From Mycobacterium haemophilum DSM 44634 (lineage in GTDB: Bacteria; Actinomycetota; Actinomycetes; Mycobacteriales; Mycobacteriaceae), in NCBI RefSeq assembly GCF_000340435.2, contig NZ_CP011883.2:2030687-2094686 (forward strand): a DNA stretch of 64,000 nucleotides. The letters run 5' to 3'. The notes under the pieces are model-generated. The model had not been told where the DNA came from, ran no database searches, and saw only the letters and a list, made by a program, of their open reading frames with translations. The position numbers were made by a program, and so were the translations under genes. Below, in pieces: positions 57,201 through 64,000 of this stretch. The stretch's first letter is position 1. Each line of letters starts with the position of its first letter.

Positions 57201-57552
57201 ACTGCGCAACCGGCTGAAAATTGCGACCGGACTTACTCTTTCATCCGCGCTGATCTTCGACTACCCCACCCCGGCGGTGCTGGCTGAATACCTCGACGCC
57301 CAGTTAGCCATTCCAAGTGGTGAGCCCAACGTGATGGCCCGGTTCAACGACATCGCCCGAGAGCTGGAAACGCTTCTGCGCCAGCCGAACTGGAACTCGC
57401 ACAACAAAGCGCACCTGTCTACGCGGATCCACAACTTGCTGATGACCCTCAGCGCTACCGAACAACCCGATAATGAACACCTCGACGACGACATTGCGGC
57501 CGCCACCGAAAGCGAACTCTTCGCGATCCTCGACGAAGAACTCGGGCACTGA
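51214..57552 (+). CDS. pks7: Type I polyketide synthase Pks7 (full reducing module)
   Basis: Single module of 2112 residues ordered KS-AT-DH-ER-KR-ACP. KS: DTACSSSLVAIHLAV (Cys near 175). AT: GHSQGEIAAAY (Ser near 626) and YASH near 725, the signature for methylmalonyl-CoA. DH: DHAVAGVGLFPG and LLDAALHAM. ER: VHAATGGVGMAAVQ near 1485. KR: GGTGMAGSALAR near 1680 and QANYAAANSF. ACP: DLGFDSLTAVELRNR near 1990. It should add one fully reduced methyl-branched unit. The N-terminus lacks a docking coil, whereas the C-terminus ends in a docking domain (ATESELFAILDEELG). ATG at 51214 or TTG at 51205 may start it. Confidence 0.94.
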   Translation: MDSTEPVAVVGIGCRYPGGVDSPERLWEVVAEGRDVVSDFPTDRGWDLTELFDADPDAVGKSYSRYGGFLTNVADFDATFFGIAPSEALAMEPQQRLLLEVSWEALERAGIDPTTLSGSTTGVFAGVFHGSYGGACRVPGDLERYGLRGSTLSVASGRVAYALGLEGPAVSIDTACSSSLVAIHLAVQSLRSRECSLALAGGVTVMATPAIFVDFSRQRALSADGRCKAYAGAADGTGFSEGVGMLVLERLPDARRRGHPVLAVVRGSAVNQDGASAGLATPHGPSQQRVIRAALANARLSAADVDLVEGHGTGTQLGDPIEAQAILATYGQDRPADRPLWLGSMKSNMGHTQAAAGVAGVIKLVQAMRHGVMPKTLHVDVPTPKVDWSAGAVSLLTDPRPWPVTDRPRRAAVSSFGISGTNAHLIVEQAPADSSSAAENIAVELTPAAAWVLSGRSSAALVNQAQRLLAWVGADEGLSAIDVGWSLATTRSVFEHRAVLVGADRGQLLAGLAGLAASQPGAGAVVGRARSVGKTVYVFPGQGSQWVGMGAQLLNTSRVFADQMLRCDKALSEYVKWSLTDVIRGATGAPGLDRVDVVQPTLWAVMVSLAELWRSVGVVPDAVIGHSQGEIAAAYVAGALTLEDAARVVALRSRLLLQLSGAGGMVSLACGLPQAHELVSQYEGRLNIAVVNSVSAVVVSGEVPALEELMRRCAADNVRARRIDVDYASHSAAVDAIRAPLIEALAGIEPHVASADFFSTVTGDRMDTAELGADYWYRSIRLTVQFEQAVRRAYDAGYRVFIESSPHPVLIAGIDETLTDCRRDSADNTVVIPSLVRDDGGLERFWLSVGQAHVAGVAVNWRAAFADRGGQPVELPTYGFVRRRFWLPGGSGGPEAVGDLGVAAAKHPLLGAVVELPDSGGVVLTARLSSAAQPWLADHAVAGVGLFPGTGFVELASRAGDEVGCPVIEELTLLAPLVLPTAGGVPVRVLVGAAGNSGLRSVSVYSADAQPGSVWLLHAEGVLGPTSVEPSTDLSVWPPVGAVAVDVTGAYDSLARRGYQYGPAFRGLRAMWRRGSELFAEVTVPQDAAATAGGFGIHPVLLDAALHAMGMAGGDADEHTQIVLPFNWRGVSLHAAGASRARVRIAAAGARAVSVDMADATGLPVFTARSLTMRPVSAQQLAAAVARPDSGGLWQVAWSPMALAGDGSSGHGDDRVVVWEPTAASGDVVAAVHAATTAALGVLQSWLAGDQPGVLVVLTGGAVACAGAEVTDLAAAAVWGLVRSAQAEHPDRVVLVDSDGSVDVGSVISCGEPQLVIRHGVVYGARLVPAGAGSVLTLPSGRWRMAAGGGGTLDDLLVGPCPRTELAAGQVRVAVAAVGVNFRDVLVALGVYPGGGELGVEGAGVVVEVGRGVTRVAVGDAVLGLLGVVGSEAVVDELLVTTVPAGWSLVDAAAVPVVFLTAWYGLSALADLRAGQRVLVHAATGGVGMAAVQLARHWGAEVFATAGRGKWNTLREMGFDDDHIGDSRTLEFEEKFLSATGGAGVDVVLNSLAGKLTDASLRLLPRGGRFIEMGKTDLRDPREIAEQHRGVEYRAFDLIEVGPDRTATMLAELMELLQGGTLHPLPVKTFDVRCASAAYRFVSQARHIGKVVLTIPGGPGEILSGCGGLAGSTVVIPGGTGMAGSALARHLVSRYRVAHVVLLSRAGADVDGVAELVGQLQEGGAQVSVAACDVADRDSVAAMLARIPTTYPLRGIIYAAGILDDGLTSSLTAERVDAVLRAKVDGAWNLHELTQDRDLSAFVMFSSMAGIVGTPGQANYAAANSFLDGLAAYRQARGLPGLSLAWGLWEQASTMTAHLADRDKARMSRVGLAPLSTQRALELFDTALLGEIPLVVAAQLDRAALSDNAAALPPLLHQLSTRRARRVIDDAEAEATAASTAGLVARLQGLSAEQRHHTLVGLVCSNAATVLGNSAADINPERTFQDLGFDSLTAVELRNRLKIATGLTLSSALIFDYPTPAVLAEYLDAQLAIPSGEPNVMARFNDIARELETLLRQPNWNSHNKAHLSTRIHNLLMTLSATEQPDNEHLDDDIAAATESELFAILDEELGH

Positions 57553-57572
57553 CGCCCCGGCAAGGAGTAACA

Positions 57573-60500
57573 ATGCCGAGCACCGCCAAGCATGTTGATT
57601 ACCTAAAGCGTCTCACGGCAGATCTGCGGCGCACCCGGCGACGTCTCGCTAAGTTGGAAGCCAAGCAATCCGAGCCGGTGGCCGTAGTCGGTATGGCCTG
57701 CCGCTATCCGGGCGGGGTTGATTCGCCTGAAGCATTGTGGCAGTTGGTAGTTGACGGCCGCGATTCGGTGTCCGAATTCCCGGCGGATCGCGGCTGGAAC
57801 ATCGACGGTTTGTTCGACCCCGATCCCGACGCCGCGGGCAAAATGTACGTCCGACACGGCTCATTTTTGGCGAACGCAGGCGATTTCGATGCCGCATTTT
57901 TCGGTATTGGTCCCAGCGAGTCCTTGGCGATGGATCCCCAGCAGCGGTTGATGTTGGAGATTTCCTGGGAAGCATTGGAGCAGGCGGGAATTGACCCGAC
58001 TCAGTTGCGAGGTTCAGCGACAGGAGTGTTCACAGGAGTCATCCACGCCAGCTACGGCGGCGAGGTCAAGGGCGAGCTGGAGGGCTATGGGTTCACCGGC
58101 TCAACGCTGAGCGTGGCCTCGGGCCGGGTTTCATACGTGCTGGGATTGGAAGGCCCGGCGGTGTCGGTGGACACGGCGTGCTCGTCGTCGTTAGTGTCGA
58201 TGCATCTGGCGGCGCAGTCGTTGCGCTCGGGTGAGTGTGATCTGGCGCTGGCTGGTGGCGTCACGGTGATGGCCACCCCCGCTGGATTTGTGGAGTTCAG
58301 CCGCCAACGGGCGCTGGCGCCGGATGGTCGGTGCAAGGTGTATGCCGGTGCTGCCGATGGGACGTCATGGGCTGAGGGCGCGGGAGTACTGGTGCTGGAG
58401 CGGCTAGCCGACGCCAGGCGGTTGGGGCATCCAGTGTTAGCGATGCTGCGGGGTTCGGCCGTCAATCAGGACGGCGCCTCCAACGGATTGACAGCACCCA
58501 ACGGGCCGTCGCAGCAGCGGGTGATTCGGGCGGCCCTGGCCAACGCCGGGTTGACCGCGGCCGACGTGGATGTGGTGGAAGGACACGGAACAGGGACCAC
58601 GTTGGGCGACCCGATCGAGGTGGCAGCCCTTTTGGCGACTTATGGGCAGGACCGCCGGGCTGACCGTCCGTTGTGGCTGGGATCGATCAAATCCAATATC
58701 GGTCACACTTCGGCGGCGGCCGGCGTTGCCGGGGTGATCAAGATGGTGCAGGCCATGCGGCATGGGGTGCTGCCGAAGACGCTGCATGTGGATGTGCCGA
58801 CGCCGCACGTGGATTGGTCGACTGGGGCGGTGTCGTTGCTGACTGAGCCGCAGCCGTGGCCGCAGGGGGTCGGGTTACGCCGCGCCGGGGTGTCGTCGTT
58901 CGGGATCAGCGGGACGAATGCGCATGTGATCATCGAGCAGGCGCCGGCGGGGGAGCCTACGACGGCGGAACGTGATGACTCGACGCCGGTGGTGCCGTGG
59001 GTGGTGTCGGCCCGTTCCGAGCGGGCGTTGGTCGATCAGGCGCAGCGGTTGGCGGCCCGGCTAGGCACTGACGAGGCCACGCGGGTGCTAGATGTGGGAT
59101 GGTCGCTGGCCGCGACCCGATCGACGTTTGAGCACCGGGCCGTACTGGTGGGCGCCGACCGCGACACCTTGATCAACGGATTGGCGACGCTAGCTGGTGG
59201 CGAGCCGGGTGCGGCCGTGGTGGGGAGGGCCCGGTCGGTCGGCAAGACGGCGTGGGTGTTCTCCGGCCAGGGCTCGCAGCGTCTAGGCATGGGTGCTGAG
59301 CTGTCCGGCCGTTTTCCGGTGTTCGCGCAGGCTTTTGATGAGGCCGCCGCCGCGTTGGATCGCCACTTACGGATCCCGCTGCGCGAGGTGATGTGGGGTG
59401 ATGACGCAAAGCTGTTGGAAAGCACGGAGTTTGCCCAGCCGGCATTGTTTGCCGTCGAGGTGGCGTTGGCGGCGCTTCTGCAGTCCTGGGGCATGATGCC
59501 CGATATTGTCATGGGGCATTCGGTGGGGGAGATCGCCGCGACGTACGTGGCGGGGGTGCTGTCGTTACCGGATGCGGCCAAGGTGGTCGCGGGACGGGGC
59601 CGGCTGATGGCGGAGCTGCCCGTGGGCGGGGTGATGCTGGCGGTCGCTGCCAGCGAGGACGAAGTGAGCAGGCTGCTCACTCCGGGGGTGGCTATCGCGG
59701 CGGTCAACGGCCCGCATGCGGTGGTGTTGTCCGGTGCGCAGGCCGCGGTGGATGCGGTGGCAGAGCAGTTGGCGCAGCAGGGTCGGCGGCAGCATCGGCT
59801 GGCAGTCTCGCATGCCTTTCACTCGCCTCTGATGAAGCCGATGCTCGAAGAGTTCGCGCACGTGGTAGCCGGGGTTGAGGTCGCCGAGCCGCGGATTGCC
59901 TTGGTCTCCACCGTGACAGGTCAGTTGGCGTCGCCGGGATACGGGTCGGCACGGTATTGGCTCGACCACGTGTGCGCGCCAGTCAGATTTATCGATGGGG
60001 TACGCGCCGCCGAGTCATGGGGGGCGGCGGCTTTTGTCGAAGTGGGTCCCGGTATGGCGTTGACGGCCTCGGTGGAACAGAGCCTGGCCGGCGATCAGGC
60101 GATGGCGGTGGTCACCATGCCCCACGACCGTCCGGAGGCCGAGTCGTTGCTTGCTGCGGTCGCACGGCTGTTCGCCAGCGGAGTGCCAGTCGATTGGGCC
60201 GCGACGTTTTCCGGTCTGGGCGCCCAGCGCGTCGAGCTACCCACGTACGCCTTTCAACACCGGCGCTTTTGGCTGCCGGCCGAGATGGTGGGGTCGGGCG
60301 GCGATGCGGGCAGCCTGGGCGTGGTGGCCGCCGAGCATGCCCTGCTGGGCGCGGTGGTGGAGCGCCCTGATTCCGGCGGGGTGGTGCTGACCGGCCGGCT
60401 GTCGGTTGCTGCGCAGCCGTGGCTGGCCGATCACGCCGTGGGTGGGACGATTCTGTTTCCCGGGGCCGGGTTTGTGGAGCTCGTATTGCGGGCCGGCGAT

Positions 60501-63500
60501 GAGGTCGGCTGTTCGGTGATCGACGAGTTGACCTTGTCGGCGCCATTGGTGCTGCCCGCGACGGGCAAGGTGGCGGTGCAGGTGGTCGTGGGCGCCGCGG
60601 TGGGGGTACCGCCCGCTGACGCGGGAGAACCGACCTCCCGTGCGGTGTCGGTGTATTCGTCTGCTGCTCACCAGGAATCGGACTGGACGTTACACGCTGA
60701 GGGCGTGCTCAGTCCGGCGTCGCTTGCGCCGGCCACGGATCTATCGGTGTGGCCGCCGGTGGGTGCGATAGCGGTAGATGCGGCCGGAGTTTATGACGAG
60801 TTGGCCGGGCGCGGTTACGAGTACGGTCCGGCGTTTCGCGGGTTGCGGTCGGTGTGGCGCCGCGGACCTGAGACCTTTGCCGAGGTTGCCGTTCCACAGG
60901 ACGCCGGGGTGACCCTGGGCGGGTTTGGTATTCATCCGGTGGTCCTGGATGCGTCGCTGCACGCGCTGGGGATGGCCGGCGAGCAGGTCCAAACTCCCCA
61001 GGCAGGCCAGGCCGTATTGCCATTTTTCTGGCAAGGAGTCTCGTTGTACGCGGCGGGGGCGTCGCGGGTGCGGGTCCGGATAGCGCCGGCGGGAGCGAAT
61101 GCCATGTCGGTGGAGTTGGCCGATTCCACCGGCTTGCCAGTGCTGTCGGTGCGGGAGTTGATGGTTCGCCCAGTCTTGGCTGAGCAGTTGTTGGCGGCTG
61201 CGGCTCGGCCAGTTGGTGTCGGGCTGTTCGAAGTGGTCTGGTCACCGGTGCCGTTGTGCAACAACAGCTCAGATGTTAGCGATGGCGTGGTGGTGTGGGA
61301 GCCGGGCGCTCAGCATCCTAGTGTGCTGGACGCGGTGCATGCCTCCACCCATGAGCTGCTGGAGGTGCTGCAGTCGTGGTTGGCCGGGGATCGGGCTGGC
61401 GTGCTGGTGGTGTTGACACGCGGGGCCGTCGCATTGCCCGGTGAGGACGTCACGGATTTGGCCGGGGCCGCGGTGTGGGGTTTGGTGCGGTCAGCACAGG
61501 CTGAGTGCCCGGGTCGGGTGGTGTTGGTCGACTCGGACGGATCTCTGCATGTTGATAGGGTAATCGGTTGTAGTGAACCACAATTGGTGGTGCGCAAGGG
61601 CATGGCCTATCGCGCCCGGTTGAATCCGGTGCGGTCGGGTTCGGTGCTGGAGCTGCCGGCAGCGCAGTGGCGCTTGGCGGCCGGTAGCGGGGGCACGCTA
61701 GAGGACGTGATCGTGCAGACGTGCCCGCACATCGAACTGACCGCCGGGCAAGTGCGAGTGGCGGTGGCTGCGGTCGGGGTGAATTTCCGGGATGTGTTGG
61801 TGGCGTTGGGCATGTATCCGGGTGCCGCACAGCTGGGAGCTGAGGGTTCCGGGGTGGTTGTCGAGGTCGGCCCGGAGGTGACCGGGGTGGCCGTCGGCGA
61901 TGCGGTGCTGGGAATTTTGGGGCTGGCCGGTTCTGAGGCCGTGGTTGATGCGCGGCTGGTGGTGCCGAAGCCGCCGGGCTGGTCGTTCGCGGTGGCGGCG
62001 GGTGTGCCGGTGGTCTTTTTGACGGCGTGGTACGGGTTGTCGGTGTTGGCGGGTCTTCGGGCCGGGCAGCGGGTGTTGGTGCACGCGGCCGCTGGTGGCG
62101 TGGGGATGGCCGCGGTGCAGCTGGCGCGGCATTGGGGTGCAGAGGTTTTCGCTACTGCCAGTCGCGGCAAGTGGGATACGCTGCGGTCAATGGGCTTTGA
62201 CGATGACCATATCGCCGACTCGCGGACGCTGGAATTTGAGCGGAAGTTTTTGTCGGTTACCGGCGGGGCCGGGGTCGACGTGGTGCTCAACTCGCTGGCT
62301 GGCGAATTCACCGATGCATCATTGCGATTGCTGGCTAACGGTGGGTGTTTCATTGAGATGGGCAAGACCGATCTTCGCGATCCCGGGGCCATCGCCGCCG
62401 AGCATGTTGGCGTGCGGTATCAGGCGTTTGATCTGATGGAGGCCGGCTCGCAACATATCCAGGACATGTTGGCTGAGCTGGTCGGGTTGTTTGAGGCCGA
62501 GGTATTGCATCCGCTGCCGCTGAAGGTCTGGGATGTGCGTCACGCCGCTGAGGCTTACCGGTTTGTGAGTCAGGCTCGTCATGTCGGCAAGGTGGTGTTG
62601 ACCCTGCCCGATAGGTCCGGCGGTGGGCTGGCGGCGGGCACGGTGTTGATCACCGGTGGTACCGGGATGGTGGGCGGGCTCTTGGCTCGTCACATGGTGA
62701 ATCAGTACGGGGTGCGTCACCTGGTCTTGGCCAGTCGGCGTGGCCAGGCAGCCGAGGGTGCCGATGAGTTGGTGGCTGATCTGGTGCAAGCCGGCGCCCA
62801 GGTACAGGTGGTGGCCTGTGATGTCGCTGATCGTGCGGCGCTGGCGGAGTTGTTGGCAACGCTGCCCGAGCTGTATCCGTTGACCGGGGTGATTCATGCC
62901 GCCGGGGTACTCGATGATGCGGTGATTGGGTCATTGACGCCCGATCGGATGGATACGGTGTTGCGGGCCAAGGTAGCTGCGGCGTGGAATCTGCATGAGC
63001 TGACCCAGGGCATGGGGTTGTCGATGTTCGTGATGTTTTCGTCGATGGCCGGAATCGTGGGTGCCCCGGGGCAAGGGAACTACGCGGCCGCCAACAGTTT
63101 CCTTGACGGCCTTGCCGAGCGTCGGTGTGCCGGCGGCCTGCCCGGATTATCGGTGGCCTGGGGGCTGTGGGACCAAGCGTCGGCGATGACACAGCACCTC
63201 AACGAGCGCGACAAAGCCCGAATGCGCCGGGTCGGGTTGGCACCGTTGTCCAACCAGCAAGCGCTCGAATTGTTTGATACCGCACTGGCGGTCGAGCATC
63301 CCGTGCTGGTGGCCACCCATCTCGATACGGCCGCACTCACCAGCAACCGGGCCGCCTTACCCGCGCTGTTGAGTCAATTAGCGAGCCGCCCCGCACGACG
63401 GGTCATCGACCACGCCGACATGACGAACGCATCGGTGACGGGCTTGCGGGCGCGGCTAGCGAGCCTGACTGTCGAGCGGCGACACCGCGAGTTGGTGGAC

Positions 63501-63962
63501 TTGGTATGCAGTAATGCCGCCGTGGTGCTCGGACATAGCGCGTCAGACATCAACGCCGAACACGCTTTCCAAGACCTCGGGTTTGACTCGCTGACCGCTG
63601 TTGAGTTGCGCAATCGTATGAAAACTGCTACTGGGCTTACTCTTTCGCCCACCGTAATCTTCGACTGCCCCACGCCCGCCGCCCTGGCCGAACACCTCGA
63701 GACCCAACTGGGCGCCGGTACCACCAATGATCCGCCGGACCGGATGGCTCGCTTCAACGACGTCGCCCGCGAACTCCAAACGCTGATCGATCAGCCTGAC
63801 TGGAATACCGAAGATAAACAACGTCTGACCGCTCGCCTGCAGAACATGCTAACTGCCCTGACGACGATGTCTCCCCCCGATCCCATCGACACCTTCGACG
63901 ACCTCAATACCGCCACTGAAGGCCAACTCTTTGCGATCTTGGACGACGAACTCGGGCCCTGA
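57573..63962 (+). CDS. pks8: Type I polyketide synthase, intact Pks8-Pks17 (full reducing module)
   Basis: Single 2129-residue module ordered KS-AT-DH-ER-KR-ACP. It begins with a coiled docking helix (HVDYLKRLTADLRRTRRRL) absent from Pks7. KS: DTACSSSLVSMHLAA (Cys near 203). AT: GHSVGEIAATY near 648 and HAFH near 747, the signature for malonyl-CoA. DH: DHAVGG near 953. ER: VHAAAGGVGMAAVQ near 1505. KR: GGTGMVGGLLAR near 1694 and GNYAAANSF. ACP: DLGFDSLTAVELRNR near 2003. In H37Rv the same protein is split as Pks8 (about 1600 residues) and Pks17 (about 500), as remembered; here it is one frame. The C-terminal docking tail ATEGQLFAILDDELG implies a further downstream partner. Confidence 0.94.
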   Translation: MPSTAKHVDYLKRLTADLRRTRRRLAKLEAKQSEPVAVVGMACRYPGGVDSPEALWQLVVDGRDSVSEFPADRGWNIDGLFDPDPDAAGKMYVRHGSFLANAGDFDAAFFGIGPSESLAMDPQQRLMLEISWEALEQAGIDPTQLRGSATGVFTGVIHASYGGEVKGELEGYGFTGSTLSVASGRVSYVLGLEGPAVSVDTACSSSLVSMHLAAQSLRSGECDLALAGGVTVMATPAGFVEFSRQRALAPDGRCKVYAGAADGTSWAEGAGVLVLERLADARRLGHPVLAMLRGSAVNQDGASNGLTAPNGPSQQRVIRAALANAGLTAADVDVVEGHGTGTTLGDPIEVAALLATYGQDRRADRPLWLGSIKSNIGHTSAAAGVAGVIKMVQAMRHGVLPKTLHVDVPTPHVDWSTGAVSLLTEPQPWPQGVGLRRAGVSSFGISGTNAHVIIEQAPAGEPTTAERDDSTPVVPWVVSARSERALVDQAQRLAARLGTDEATRVLDVGWSLAATRSTFEHRAVLVGADRDTLINGLATLAGGEPGAAVVGRARSVGKTAWVFSGQGSQRLGMGAELSGRFPVFAQAFDEAAAALDRHLRIPLREVMWGDDAKLLESTEFAQPALFAVEVALAALLQSWGMMPDIVMGHSVGEIAATYVAGVLSLPDAAKVVAGRGRLMAELPVGGVMLAVAASEDEVSRLLTPGVAIAAVNGPHAVVLSGAQAAVDAVAEQLAQQGRRQHRLAVSHAFHSPLMKPMLEEFAHVVAGVEVAEPRIALVSTVTGQLASPGYGSARYWLDHVCAPVRFIDGVRAAESWGAAAFVEVGPGMALTASVEQSLAGDQAMAVVTMPHDRPEAESLLAAVARLFASGVPVDWAATFSGLGAQRVELPTYAFQHRRFWLPAEMVGSGGDAGSLGVVAAEHALLGAVVERPDSGGVVLTGRLSVAAQPWLADHAVGGTILFPGAGFVELVLRAGDEVGCSVIDELTLSAPLVLPATGKVAVQVVVGAAVGVPPADAGEPTSRAVSVYSSAAHQESDWTLHAEGVLSPASLAPATDLSVWPPVGAIAVDAAGVYDELAGRGYEYGPAFRGLRSVWRRGPETFAEVAVPQDAGVTLGGFGIHPVVLDASLHALGMAGEQVQTPQAGQAVLPFFWQGVSLYAAGASRVRVRIAPAGANAMSVELADSTGLPVLSVRELMVRPVLAEQLLAAAARPVGVGLFEVVWSPVPLCNNSSDVSDGVVVWEPGAQHPSVLDAVHASTHELLEVLQSWLAGDRAGVLVVLTRGAVALPGEDVTDLAGAAVWGLVRSAQAECPGRVVLVDSDGSLHVDRVIGCSEPQLVVRKGMAYRARLNPVRSGSVLELPAAQWRLAAGSGGTLEDVIVQTCPHIELTAGQVRVAVAAVGVNFRDVLVALGMYPGAAQLGAEGSGVVVEVGPEVTGVAVGDAVLGILGLAGSEAVVDARLVVPKPPGWSFAVAAGVPVVFLTAWYGLSVLAGLRAGQRVLVHAAAGGVGMAAVQLARHWGAEVFATASRGKWDTLRSMGFDDDHIADSRTLEFERKFLSVTGGAGVDVVLNSLAGEFTDASLRLLANGGCFIEMGKTDLRDPGAIAAEHVGVRYQAFDLMEAGSQHIQDMLAELVGLFEAEVLHPLPLKVWDVRHAAEAYRFVSQARHVGKVVLTLPDRSGGGLAAGTVLITGGTGMVGGLLARHMVNQYGVRHLVLASRRGQAAEGADELVADLVQAGAQVQVVACDVADRAALAELLATLPELYPLTGVIHAAGVLDDAVIGSLTPDRMDTVLRAKVAAAWNLHELTQGMGLSMFVMFSSMAGIVGAPGQGNYAAANSFLDGLAERRCAGGLPGLSVAWGLWDQASAMTQHLNERDKARMRRVGLAPLSNQQALELFDTALAVEHPVLVATHLDTAALTSNRAALPALLSQLASRPARRVIDHADMTNASVTGLRARLASLTVERRHRELVDLVCSNAAVVLGHSASDINAEHAFQDLGFDSLTAVELRNRMKTATGLTLSPTVIFDCPTPAALAEHLETQLGAGTTNDPPDRMARFNDVARELQTLIDQPDWNTEDKQRLTARLQNMLTALTTMSPPDPIDTFDDLNTATEGQLFAILDDELGP

Positions 63963-63976
63963 CGCCTAACTTTTGC

Positions 63977-64000
63977 ATGACGAAACCGGTGCTCGCGGAT
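63977..64000 (+). CDS. Possible start of the next gene (pks9 position), cut by the window edge
   Basis: ATG at 63977 opens MTKPVLAD and runs off the window 14 bases after the PKS stop. In H37Rv the next gene is pks9, as remembered. Eight codons are too few to identify it. Confidence 0.3.

Noticed and set aside
55651..62180. Near-identical stretches in pks7 and pks8 as a mobile element
   Set aside because: They are homologous enoylreductase domains of paralogous modules, not an insertion sequence.

Overview
The window is high-GC mycobacterial chromosome. Gene order and protein sequences match, from memory, the Mycobacterium tuberculosis H37Rv stretch from cydD (Rv1621c) to pks17 (Rv1663). It is not H37Rv itself. 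Several genes that H37Rv carries here are absent (Rv1624c, Rv1639c, PE17, PE_PGRS30), others are present that H37Rv lacks, and pks8/pks17 is one open frame. A slow-growing relative of the tuberculosis complex is the best reading; the species cannot be fixed from sequence alone. Comparisons with H37Rv are recalled, not computed.

Layout: 1-3639, minus-strand cytochrome bd genes (cydD partial, cydB, cydA). 3741-5072, membrane adenylate cyclase cya, then an unusual tRNA-Leu(CAA). 5308-5949, the ANTAR response regulator pdtaR. 5994-7777, a thiolase-fold/DUF35 gene pair behind a KstR-type operator. 7826-14123, polA, an extra LysE-type exporter, rpsA and the coaE-GrpB fusion. 14131-25191, a secreted protein, a DUF402 protein, uvrB, an MFS transporter, the LAM-capping mannosyltransferase, a universal stress protein, a metallo-hydrolase and uvrA. 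Both uvrB and uvrA have a RecA-NDp (PafBC-type) promoter.

25192-27464 is an accessory patch: a PspA C-terminal fragment, a 36-residue cysteine-rich peptide behind a CsoR-like operator, a possible small membrane peptide, and a PE25/PPE41-like pair of lower GC. 27465-41341 holds lysX, the attenuator-led infC-rpmI-rplT operon, tsnR, a DUF2236 oxygenase, a second class III cyclase, pheST and a PE protein with a repeat tail. 41440-50018 is the complete arginine pathway argCJBDFRGH behind an ARG box, with two MIRU-type repeats embedded. 50142 to the end is a polyketide locus: type III synthase pks10, then two large fully reducing type I modules (pks7 and an intact pks8/17).

The two type I PKS proteins carry matching docking ends and different acyltransferase signatures (YASH, methylmalonyl; HAFH, malonyl). 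They therefore look like consecutive modules of one assembly line making a methyl-branched chain. The most novel parts are the copper-peptide/PE-PPE patch, the apparently aldolase-like KstR-controlled pair, and the docking logic of the PKS line.
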